39,397 bases of DNA from Candidatus Woesearchaeota archaeon. Lineage in GTDB: Archaea > Nanobdellota > Nanobdellia > Woesearchaeales > SM23-78. The translations under genes were made by a program, and so were the position numbers. Where the stretch lies: NCBI GenBank assembly GCA_016932315.1, contig JAFGDD010000013.1, positions 1-39,397 on the forward strand. Direction: 5' to 3'. Positions 7,323 through 14,301 of the stretch are shown in pieces. The first letter of the stretch is position 1, and each line of letters starts with the position of its first letter. The notes under the pieces are model-generated. The model saw nothing but the letters and a program-made list of their open reading frames with translations. It did no database searches and had not been told where the DNA came from.

Positions 7323-8807
7323 ATGACAGAGATGATTGAGAGAAGCGCAAAAGAACTGTCGCGCAAGGAACTGATTGACAGGTACACAATAACAGTTAAC
7401 AATATAGTCGTAGACATAAGCATATATGCTGAAGCAGAAAAGGCAGTGCCTGAATATGTTGTGTCCATAACCAACATCAGCGATGCCACCAAGATAATTC
7501 TCGAAAAAATAAGACAGGAATTCATTTCAAGGATGAGCCTTGAAGAGATAGAGAATCTTGAGCAGAACGAGCTCATCAACATCAGGCAAAGGTTCAAGGA
7601 CGAGATAAGAAAGCTCATACACAAGTACTTCCCAAAAGCAGATGAGATGACCACCAACATGCTCATCAATTACCTCATTGAGGAGAATCTGGGCCTCGGC
7701 AAGATTGAGATACTGCTCCAAGATCCTGCACTTGAAGAAATAGTTATCAACAATCACAAGGACCCAGTATGGGTTTATCACAGAAGGCATGGCTGGCTTA
7801 TGACCAACATAAAGATTGTTACAGAGGACAGGATAAGGCACTTTGCCACCATGATAGGTCGTGACGTAGGCAAAGAAATCACCAACCTCAACCCGCTCAT
7901 GGACGCCCACCTCCTAACAGGAGACAGGGTGAATGCAACTTTGGCTCCCATAAGCGCCAAGGGTAACACTCTCACAATCAGAAAATTTGCCCAGGATCCT
8001 TGGACCATTACCAAGTTTGTCCAGGAGAATGTGCTTAGCTATGAAGCAGCATCCCTTATCTGGCTTGCTGTGCAGAACGAGCTCAGCATAATCATCAGCG
8101 GAGGAACAGGAAGCGGAAAGACCAGCATGCTTAACGTCATAAGCAACTTCTTCCCGCCCAATCAGAGAATCATCAGCATAGAAGACACAAGGGAACTTAC
8201 ACTGCCAAGCAACCTCCACTGGGTGCCTATGGAAACTAGGCTGCCCAACCCTGAAGGCAAGGGAGGAGTCACTATGCTTGACTTGCTTGTCAACAGCCTC
8301 AGAATGAGGCCTGACAGGATTATCGTAGGAGAAATCAGGCGAAAAAAAGAAGCCGAGGTTCTTCTTGAGGCTATGCACACAGGCCACTCAGTATATGCTA
8401 CTTTGCACGCCAACACAGCAGAAGAAGTTGTCACCAGGCTTACCAACCCGCCAATAGAGATTCCAAAGCCAATGATAGCCTCGCTCTCAATGATAGTCAT
8501 CCAGAACAGGAACAGGAGAACGGGTAAGAGGAGAACTCTCCAAGTTGCCGAGGTGCTTCCCACTGGAGACGCCAAAGTCCTTATCAAGCTTAATGTGGCA
8601 AAGGATGTTCTTGAAGAGGCTGCCAAGTCAGAAACCATCATAGAAAGGCTTAAGCTGTATACAGGCATGACAGATGAAGAGATTGAGCTGGACCTGAAGG
8701 AGAAAGTGAGAATTCTCAAGTGGATGGTGAAAAAAGAGATATTTGATGTTAACGAAATAGGATTGATAGTGGCGAAGTATTACATGGGCACATTGGCAAT
8801 GAATTAA
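7323..8807 (+). CDS. Type IV pilus/type II secretion ATPase (PilB/TadA/ArlI family)
   Basis: This hexameric AAA-like ATPase powers pilin polymerisation at the cytoplasmic face of the membrane. In the 494-residue protein, Walker A is GGTGSGKT (260-267, Lys266). An Asp-box-like region SIEDTREL follows, then Walker B RPDRIIVGEIR (329-339, with Glu337) and the His box, with H352, H355 and H362 in HTGHSVYATLHANT. The N-terminal 200 residues form the docking domain. The start is ATG 7323 or the in-frame ATG 7332; neither has a clear Shine-Dalgarno sequence. It is followed by two GspF/TadC proteins, its expected membrane partners. Confidence 0.93.
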   Translation: MTEMIERSAKELSRKELIDRYTITVNNIVVDISIYAEAEKAVPEYVVSITNISDATKIILEKIRQEFISRMSLEEIENLEQNELINIRQRFKDEIRKLIHKYFPKADEMTTNMLINYLIEENLGLGKIEILLQDPALEEIVINNHKDPVWVYHRRHGWLMTNIKIVTEDRIRHFATMIGRDVGKEITNLNPLMDAHLLTGDRVNATLAPISAKGNTLTIRKFAQDPWTITKFVQENVLSYEAASLIWLAVQNELSIIISGGTGSGKTSMLNVISNFFPPNQRIISIEDTRELTLPSNLHWVPMETRLPNPEGKGGVTMLDLLVNSLRMRPDRIIVGEIRRKKEAEVLLEAMHTGHSVYATLHANTAEEVVTRLTNPPIEIPKPMIASLSMIVIQNRNRRTGKRRTLQVAEVLPTGDAKVLIKLNVAKDVLEEAAKSETIIERLKLYTGMTDEEIELDLKEKVRILKWMVKKEIFDVNEIGLIVAKYYMGTLAMN

Positions 8808-8825
8808 ATTAGTGATTGAGCTAAT

Positions 8826-8942
8826 CAACAACCTCGTCCTAAAGGGCAAGGTATGCTTTTTTGTTAATCAAATTAAAATTAACAAAAGAATCCCCTACCA
8901 AAAAGGCAGAGATAACAAAAGAAATTAAAAAGTAGGTATATT
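8826..8942 (+). repeat. Hairpin element H between ATPase and membrane gene
   Basis: This short intergenic element has a 10-bp hairpin, TTTTGTTAAT (8859-8868) with ATTAACAAAA (8878-8887). Before it is a weaker stem, CCTCGTCC/GGGCAAGG, around a TAAA loop; the TAAA loop recurs in the element at 14115-14245. It resembles the larger mosaics but lacks the TTGCCC core. It could act as a processing or stabilising structure between ATPase and membrane-protein cistrons. Confidence 0.5.
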
Positions 8943-9020
8943 TGAATCAGATATGAAAAAATTACATATAAAAATAATTTATACTAATAAAAAAATAAAT
9001 TGAACCAATCGAGGCTCATA

Positions 9021-9824
9021 ATGCTCACTCAAAAACAAAAAAGTTTAACCCTTCTTAAAAGAAAGCTTGTCATAGCAGGCATAAATAAGTCACCTAAGGA
9101 TTTTATGAACCAGTGCAGGAAAATCGCGTTGTTCGTTGGCATACTCATGGGCGCGCTCAGCTTCTTCATAATAAAGAAGGATGACAAGCCGATTGTGCTG
9201 GTATTTTTGGTTGGGATAGTATTCTTCTTCCTAGCTTACAGTGTGCTTCTCAAAGCTGTTGATGCCAGGATTAGCAAGCGGGCAAAGGAGATTGACAAGG
9301 ATGTTTTGTTTGCAGGTAGATTCCTGCTCATCAAGCTCAACTCTGGAAAGCCTCTGATCAATGCTATCATGGAAGCAAGCCAGAGCTATGGCGTGGCTAA
9401 TGCTTATTTTAAGGAGATAGTCAGAAACATAGAGCTTGGCACTCCGCTAGAGAAAGCTCTCGAAGCTGCAAGCGATTCATGCCCTTCAAAGAAGATGCGA
9501 AGAATATTATTTCAGATTAACAACGCTTTAAGGATAGGCATTGATGTTACCCATAACCTGGAAGCAGTCATAGAGGAGATTTCCAATGAGCAACTGGTGG
9601 AGATACAGCGATATGGTAAGAAGCTGAACAGCCTCACATTATTTTACATGCTCATAGCTGTTGTGATGCCGAGCCTGGGAATGACCTTGTTCATGGTAGT
9701 TGCAGGATTAGTCTCCCTCAGCATCACTCCCTCAACATTTTTTGTGTTCGCCCTCTTCCTTTTCCTGATAGAATTAGTGTTCGTCAGCCTTTTCAAAGGC
9801 ATAAGGCCCAATGTAAATATATGA
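9021..9824 (+). CDS. GspF/TadC-type pilus membrane platform protein 1
   Basis: This is the inner-membrane platform component that couples the ATPase to pilus assembly. The 267-residue protein has two N-terminal transmembrane helices (about 37-55 and 60-80), a cytoplasmic helical T2SSF domain with GKPLINAIMEASQSYG...LGTPLEKALEAASD, and two C-terminal transmembrane helices. I start at ATG 9021, preceded by GAGG at 9011, rather than the TTG at 9000. Together with the next gene it appears to provide in two pieces what archaellum ArlJ-type proteins carry in one chain. Confidence 0.85.
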   Translation: MLTQKQKSLTLLKRKLVIAGINKSPKDFMNQCRKIALFVGILMGALSFFIIKKDDKPIVLVFLVGIVFFFLAYSVLLKAVDARISKRAKEIDKDVLFAGRFLLIKLNSGKPLINAIMEASQSYGVANAYFKEIVRNIELGTPLEKALEAASDSCPSKKMRRILFQINNALRIGIDVTHNLEAVIEEISNEQLVEIQRYGKKLNSLTLFYMLIAVVMPSLGMTLFMVVAGLVSLSITPSTFFVFALFLFLIELVFVSLFKGIRPNVNI

Positions 9825-9832
9825 GCATTAAA

Positions 9833-10056
9833 GTCCGAGACCGCCTTAAGGTGCAAACTTCCTCGATAATTGAAGCTTAGCGCGTTAATTGGGGGTTGCC
9901 CAAGCAAAAGAGCAGGGCTCTTTTGATGTGCGAAGAAAACAAAGTTTTCTAGCACAACGAAACAAGTTTCGTCTGTCCCAAAAACAGAGTTTTTGTGACC
10001 ATCCGGAGAGATAGCGCCCAAGAAAAAAAGAATCAAAAGTTTGCAAGGCGTCGGAC
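9833..10056 (+). repeat. Hairpin element B: host element carrying a 98-nt cassette
   Basis: The outer helix pairs GTCCGA (9833-9838) with TCGGAC (10051-10056), CGCCTT with AAGGCG, and GCAAACTT with AAGTTTGC. The 9840-10050 part matches the 113-nt element at 18005-18117, except that 98 nt (9902-9999) are inserted after TTGCCC. That cassette is a chain of hairpins (AAAAGAGC/GCTCTTTT; GTGC..GAAAAC/GTTTTC..GCAC; CGAAAC/GTTTCG; CAAAAAC/GTTTTTG). It is almost identical to the one at 20882-20978. It lies between the two platform-protein genes. No protein is encoded. Confidence 0.85.
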
Positions 10057-10102
10057 GCTGTGAAAAATTAAGTTCAATAACCAATCAGAGGCAAACAATC
10101 AA

Positions 10103-11128
10103 ATGAGCTTATTATACCTTGATGAATTCGGAAAAGCATTCATACCAAAGAAGGTCAGGATAGGCCTTGGAAAGTACTTGTCAAAGGCAGGAATAGATGG
10201 TGTGCCTTACAAGTTCTTTGGGATACTCTTCTGGGTGACCGCAGTCATAACTTATTTCATATATGTGCCCGGCATTTATCCTGCAATCAAGCAGAAGCCT
10301 ATAATCGTTTTCTTCATCCTGACATTTGTCTTCTGGTTCTTGATACAGGCAGTTATCGCATTATTGATAATATTATCTCTTTATTTCTACCTTAACATCC
10401 AGATTTATAAGAGGACCAAAATATTAGAGGACTTGCTCCCTGATTACTTATCCATGGTGTCAACCAACTTGAAGGGAGGTATGAATTTTGAAAAGTCATT
10501 GTGGTGCGCCTTGAAGCCAGAGTTCGGCATACTTGCTAATGAGATAGGTATTGTGAGCAAGCGCGTGGCGACTGGCAATGACGTGACAGAGGCTTTGCAG
10601 GAATTCGCAGAAAAATATAATTCTCCTGTTCTAAGAAGGAGCATGGAATTGCTTAAAGGAGAGATTATAAGCGGAGGCAGCATAACAGGAGTTATTGACA
10701 GCATTGTTGCCAACCTGAAAAAAACCAAGGCATTAAAGGCAGAGATGACTGCAGCAACGCTTACTTACATGATTTTCATGGCAGCCATTGTTGTCGGAAT
10801 AATGCCTGGCTTATTCGCCCTTTCAAAACAATTATTGACTATCATCTTAAGGTTCGGCAGCAGGATAAGCAGCAGCTTCCAGACAACTACTGCTACTTCA
10901 ATGTTCCAATTCTCATCTTCCAATATCAATCCTATGCACTTCCAGATGTTCTCAGTTGCAGCCATATGCATAATAGCCATTTTCTCCTCTGTAATAATCA
11001 GCACGATTGAGAAAGGTGATGTTAAGAGCGGGCTCAAGTATGTTCCATTGTTCACTATCGGTGGCTTGATAATGTATTTCATATGCTCAGCAATCCTTGA
11101 AGCCATGCTCGGAGGAATAATACCTTAA
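10103..11128 (+). CDS. GspF/TadC-type pilus membrane platform protein 2
   Basis: The 341-residue protein is the second half-size T2SSF protein. It has transmembrane segments at about 37-60 and 68-98, then a cytoplasmic domain with EDLLPDYLSMVSTNLKGGMN, FEKSLWCALKPEFG and the GNDVTEALQEFA helix pair. Further membrane helices lie at about 220-245, 290-305 and 315-335. The combination with the ATPase upstream and pilins downstream defines a complete archaeal pilus assembly core. The two platform genes are separated by hairpin element B rather than tightly coupled. Confidence 0.85.
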   Translation: MSLLYLDEFGKAFIPKKVRIGLGKYLSKAGIDGVPYKFFGILFWVTAVITYFIYVPGIYPAIKQKPIIVFFILTFVFWFLIQAVIALLIILSLYFYLNIQIYKRTKILEDLLPDYLSMVSTNLKGGMNFEKSLWCALKPEFGILANEIGIVSKRVATGNDVTEALQEFAEKYNSPVLRRSMELLKGEIISGGSITGVIDSIVANLKKTKALKAEMTAATLTYMIFMAAIVVGIMPGLFALSKQLLTIILRFGSRISSSFQTTTATSMFQFSSSNINPMHFQMFSVAAICIIAIFSSVIISTIEKGDVKSGLKYVPLFTIGGLIMYFICSAILEAMLGGIIP

Positions 11129-11145
11129 ATTAAGTTCACAAGCAA

Positions 11146-11414
11146 GCCCAACACCGCAATAAGGTGGTGGCAAAAAAGTTAACTTTTTTGCCACAGCAAA
11201 ATCCATAATTTTGCGTGTCAAAACAAAGTTTTGAGCACATCAAAATTGCTCGGCAATTTTGCTTGAAATTTCTTAGGAATAAAGAGGATAATGCGTCGCC
11301 GGGGGTCGGCCCCTTCGGGGAGCAAGCAAGCAAAGTTTGCTGATCCAATAAAACAAGTTTTATTGGAGGCAGCATCCGCGGAACCATAATCAAAAATTTC
11401 CAATGCGGTTGGGC
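11146..11414 (+). repeat. Hairpin mosaic element C with terminal inverted repeats
   Basis: The ends form an imperfect 12-bp terminal inverted repeat: GCCCAACACCGCA at 11146 against TGCGGTTGGGC ending at 11414. Inside are consecutive stems: GTGGCAAAAAAGTT/AACTTTTTTGCCAC, GCAAAAT/ATTTTGC, CAAAAC/GTTTTG, CAAAATTGC/GCAATTTTG, GGGG/CCCC arms around the CCTTCGGG area, GCAAA/TTTGC and AATAAAAC/GTTTTATT. It fills the gap between the platform gene and the pilins. No gene is visible in it on either strand. Confidence 0.75.
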
Positions 11415-11614
11415 GCAATATTAGAAAGCAAACATTTATATAACAAAAACCGCACAAAATTTATAGCATCAATATACTATATATATTATGCGTTTTTTGG
11501 GGATGAGAAATTTCGCAAAATTTCCCGAAAATTAAGTATAAAAAATAACACTATTAAACTAGGTTATTATTTTAATCATTCATTCAACACAGAACAATTA
11601 ATGAGGTGAATTTT
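11415..11614 (+). promoter_or_regulatory. AT-rich leader/promoter region of the pilin genes
   Basis: This 200-nt AT-rich gap holds several TATA-like sequences (11431-11444 AACATTTATATAAC; AATATACTATATATATT near 11471-11487). A hairpin pairs GAAATTT at 11507-11513 with AAATTTC at 11518-11524. Pilins are usually made in far greater amounts than assembly proteins, so a separate promoter here is likely, but I cannot say which TATA is used. The region ends in the Shine-Dalgarno sequence GAGGTGA at 11603. Confidence 0.4.
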
Positions 11615-12070
11615 ATGAAGAAAGCACAAGCAGCATTGGAATTCTTGACAACGTACGGGTGGGCGTTTCTTGTAATACTGGTAATGATAGGAGCACTAGC
11701 ATACTTCGGAGTGCTGAGTCCTACGAAGATTCTTCCTGGTAAGTGCATTTTCAGCCCAGAGGTTAGCTGTGTTGAATACCAGATAACTGGCAGTACAGGA
11801 GTGCTTGAGTTTAGGCTCAGGAACGGCGTTGGCGCTGCAGCTAATTTTACCATCAGCAATGTAACTTATCTGGGTGGCACTAATCCTTCAGTAGCTTGCA
11901 GCAGCCTTACATTAGGCGCAGGCAGGACCGGAACAGTGACTTGCACTTTTGGGGCAAACGTCTTTCCCATTGGTGAAAAGGCCAAGTTCGATGTTACCAT
12001 CCTATTTAAGAAGACAGATGCCACGTTCTGGAATCCAATAAAAGGAGAGATTTACGGTGATGTTCAGTAG
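11615..12070 (+). CDS. Type IV pilin 1 (class III signal peptide)
   Basis: The 151-residue structural pilin starts MKKAQAALEFLTTYGWAFLV: a two-residue basic leader, the cleavage region KAQ, the conserved Glu at +5-like position and a long hydrophobic helix (to about residue 30). An extracellular beta-rich domain with four or more cysteines follows. The start is ATG 11615, five bases after GAGGTGA, rather than the in-frame GTG at 11606. Pilins 1 and 2 share a 37-nt identical DNA stretch in the helix-coding part (11679-11715), yet their C-terminal domains differ. Confidence 0.88.
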   Translation: MKKAQAALEFLTTYGWAFLVILVMIGALAYFGVLSPTKILPGKCIFSPEVSCVEYQITGSTGVLEFRLRNGVGAAANFTISNVTYLGGTNPSVACSSLTLGAGRTGTVTCTFGANVFPIGEKAKFDVTILFKKTDATFWNPIKGEIYGDVQ

Positions 12071-12112
12071 ATAGTAAAAAAAATGAGGTTGATACACTGA
12101 GGTTGATGTAAA

Positions 12113-12592
12113 ATGAGAAAGGCACAGGCAGCATTGGAATTCATGACTACTTATGGATGGGCGTTTCTTGTAGTATTGGTAATGATAGGAGCACTAGCAT
12201 ACTTCGGAGTGCTCAACCCTAATAAGATACTGCCTTCTAAATGCATTGTTGAGGCAGGCTTTAACTGCAGAGATTATGTAATCCATACAGGAGACTTCAG
12301 CATTTACCTTGTCAACAGCAAAGGAGGAAGCCTTAAGAATGTTGACATAATCAGCATTACTAGCGATCAGAATCGTACAGGCATACCTGTAGATACTTGC
12401 ACAATAAACTCTGATGCTAACCCTGTGTCTGTTGCTGCTGATGAGAATATGATTATTACCTGCACAAACGCTGGCATGTTCACTGGTATGACTGGCAACA
12501 AGGTAAAGATAAAGTTCTTAATCAACTACACCATGGCAATGGGTATGTATCCACAAAGGTTTGAAGGAAACCTTTACACAGATGTTCAATAA
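12113..12592 (+). CDS. Type IV pilin 2 (class III signal peptide)
   Basis: The 159-residue pilin starts MRKAQAALEFMTTYGWAFLV and has the same NP/SP-x-K-ILP-x-KC motif after the helix as pilin 1. The C-terminal domain is different in sequence but again has Cys residues (KCIVEAGFNCRDY, DTCTINS, IITCTNAG), probably paired in disulfides. It lies 42 nt after pilin 1 in the same direction. The bases 12177-12213 are identical to pilin 1, which suggests recent duplication or gene conversion of the signal-peptide segment. Confidence 0.88.
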   Translation: MRKAQAALEFMTTYGWAFLVVLVMIGALAYFGVLNPNKILPSKCIVEAGFNCRDYVIHTGDFSIYLVNSKGGSLKNVDIISITSDQNRTGIPVDTCTINSDANPVSVAADENMIITCTNAGMFTGMTGNKVKIKFLINYTMAMGMYPQRFEGNLYTDVQ

Positions 12593-12636
12593 AGAATCAA
12601 ATAATAATAATAATGAAATAAGGGATAATAAAAAAG

Positions 12637-13101
12637 ATGGTGAATAACAGAAAAGCTCAGGCTGCTTTTGAATACCTGACTACTTATGGTTGGGCAATCC
12701 TGACAGCAGTCATAGCAGTAGGGGCACTGGCGTATTTCGGCTTCTTAAGCCCTAAAAATCTTCTTCCAAATACTTGTGACTTTGGTAAGCAGCTTGAGTG
12801 CGTGGAATACCAGGTAATAAGCAACGGCTCAGTCAACCTTATTTTAAGGAATAATTTCGGTAAGGACATCACAATAACATCTGTAACTGGAGTTGAGGAG
12901 ACTGTTGTTAGCTCAAGCCTTAATCCTGACCCATTGCCTTCTGGCCAGAAGGGCATTCTCACAGTGCTAATGAACACGCCTCCTACTGGAGGAGAAAAAA
13001 AGAATATTGACTTAGTGATAACATTCGCAAGGGCTGGAGGGGGCTATCCTGCACACAACATATCAGGCTCTGTATTCACCACAGTAATGGATGAGGGCTA
13101 A
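12637..13101 (+). CDS. Type IV pilin 3 (class III signal peptide)
   Basis: The 154-residue pilin starts MVNNRKAQAAFEYLTTYGWA, with a slightly longer leader and Phe-Glu-Tyr instead of Leu-Glu-Phe. It keeps the post-helix motif SPKNLLPNTC and a second Cys (LECVEYQV) like pilin 1, but has a more divergent N-terminal coding sequence. It is the last gene of the pilus cluster; the hairpins at 13145-13202 follow. It could be a minor pilin or an alternative major subunit. Confidence 0.85.
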   Translation: MVNNRKAQAAFEYLTTYGWAILTAVIAVGALAYFGFLSPKNLLPNTCDFGKQLECVEYQVISNGSVNLILRNNFGKDITITSVTGVEETVVSSSLNPDPLPSGQKGILTVLMNTPPTGGEKKNIDLVITFARAGGGYPAHNISGSVFTTVMDEG

Positions 13102-13144
13102 CATTAAGGCAAACCCATAAAAAAATAGCAAACTTTTTAAACAG

Positions 13145-13202
13145 CATAATCCCACCTTAAGTGGAATTATGAGTGCCAAAAACCATATATGGTAGGTTTT
13201 TG
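13145..13202 (+). terminator. Two hairpins after the pilin genes (element G)
   Basis: The first stem is CATAAT-C-CCAC/GTGG-A-ATTATG (13145-13171). The second is CAAAAACC (13077+100, that is 13177-13184) with GGTTTTTG (13195-13202). They lie 40-100 nt after the last pilin stop, next to a CTTTTT run. They may mark the operon end or stabilise the 3' end, or belong to the hairpin-element family. They are not a typical archaeal terminator, so this is tentative. Confidence 0.4.
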
Positions 13203-13323
13203 TCATTAACTAAGGTTTTTACCTCTAGAAAAGGTTGTTCTAACAAGAATAAACAATAAAAAAATAATTTTTGCAATATGCAATATAAACATAATATACC
13301 ATTATGAAAGGCGGTGATTTTTT

Positions 13324-13959
13324 ATGAAAGAAAGTGAAGTCTTGAACACTGGTACAACAACAGTAGGCTTGATGTGCAAGGACTGCGTAATACTGGCAGC
13401 AGATAAGAGAGCAACAGCAGGTAATTTCATTGCCAGCAAGAAAGTTGACAAGGTATTTCCTATTAATGATAAGATGGCTATTACAACTGCAGGCGTGGTC
13501 AGCGACATCCAACTCCTAGTCAAGTTGTTAAAGGCAGAGCTAAAGCTCAAAGAGATAAGAGTGGATAGGGCTCCGGGAGTAAAAGAAGCAGCCAATCTCC
13601 TGACCAACATTGTTTATAATAATGTGAGAAAGTTCAGCATCATACCAGGCATTACACACTTCCTGCTCGGAGGCTTTGACAACACCCCTCAGCTTTATGA
13701 CTTGTACGCTGATGGCAGCATAACAGACATTGATGATTTTGTATCTAGCGGCAGCGGCAGCGTAATTGCTTATGGCGTACTCGAGGCTTTTTACAAGAAA
13801 GACATGACTGAAGCTGAAGGCGTTGACCTGGCTATAAAATCAGTGAATGCTGCCATGCAAAGGGATTCTGCAAGTGGAGAAGGCATTGATGTTTATGTGA
13901 TAAACAAGGGAGGAGCCAAAAAAGCTGCTCACAAAAAAGTTAATACCAAGGCAGAATAA
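13324..13959 (+). CDS. psmB: Proteasome beta subunit
   Basis: This is the catalytic subunit of the archaeal 20S proteasome. The 211-residue precursor has a short propeptide (MKESEVLNTG), and autocleavage at Gly10-Thr11 would expose the nucleophile in TTTVGL. With Thr11 as Thr1, Asp17 (D27) and Lys33 (K43, in KKVDKVF) are in place, and SGSGS with the downstream RDSASGEGIDVYVI block completes the Ntn-hydrolase site. A strong Shine-Dalgarno sequence GGCGGTGAT (13310-13318) precedes the ATG. The Lys/Ala-rich C-terminal tail (GGAKKAAHKKVNTKAE) is an extension. The FttA gene follows, a pairing I recall from other archaea. Confidence 0.95.
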   Translation: MKESEVLNTGTTTVGLMCKDCVILAADKRATAGNFIASKKVDKVFPINDKMAITTAGVVSDIQLLVKLLKAELKLKEIRVDRAPGVKEAANLLTNIVYNNVRKFSIIPGITHFLLGGFDNTPQLYDLYADGSITDIDDFVSSGSGSVIAYGVLEAFYKKDMTEAEGVDLAIKSVNAAMQRDSASGEGIDVYVINKGGAKKAAHKKVNTKAE

Positions 13960-14114
13960 ACTAAACATATAAAATAGAGAGATATAGAATAAGAATAAAA
14001 AGAAAAAGTTTGAAAGTTTCTAAACAAAAAAAATATTTTTTATTTTTTTACTATTGAGATTTCAAATCTAATAAAAAAAAAAAGATTGAATGATTTTTAG
14101 GAAACTGATAATGT

Positions 14115-14245
14115 AACAAAAGCCTGTCGCTCGCGCCTAACCATGGGCTAAAGCCCATGGCTTTACGGCGCTCGCATGGATAGACAGGCTTTTGTTCAAA
14201 AAATTGCGCCCTAAAGGGCGGGGCTTTAAACCCGCGCAATTTTTT
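14115..14245 (+). repeat. Hairpin mosaic element D: two nested inverted repeats
   Basis: The first unit is bounded by a perfect 14-bp inverted repeat: AACAAAAGCCTGTC (14115-14128) with GACAGGCTTTTGTT (14183-14196). It encloses GCGCC..GGCGC and CCATGGGC-TAAA-GCCCATGG (14141-14160). The second unit pairs AAAAAATTGCGC (14198-14209) with GCGCAATTTTTT around a CCCTAAAGGG and GGGCTTTAAACCC core. It occupies the gap between psmB and FttA. The CAAAAGC/GCTTTTG module also occurs in element A and in the tRNA-Ala intron. Confidence 0.78.
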
Positions 14246-14301
14246 GTAAGATAAATTAAGAAATGATTTAAATTAATATTGATTATACGGAGGAGAAAAT
14301 T

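Noticed and set aside
8162..8719. 185-codon minus-strand ORF inside the secretion ATPase gene
   Set aside because: Its translation is Ser/Leu-rich without motifs, and the plus strand encodes a fully conserved ATPase; it is an antisense shadow.
9896..9999. CRISPR array suggested by repeated short hairpins
   Set aside because: The hairpins differ in sequence, there are no equal-length direct repeats with unique spacers, and no cas genes are near.
11136..11457. Minus-strand ORFs of 79-85 codons over hairpin element C
   Set aside because: They lie in the stem-loop array, have no Shine-Dalgarno or TATA signal, and the protein sequences reflect the inverted repeats.
14051..14239. 62-codon minus-strand ORF in the psmB/FttA spacer
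   Set aside because: It is explained wholly by the inverted repeats of element D and has no start signals.
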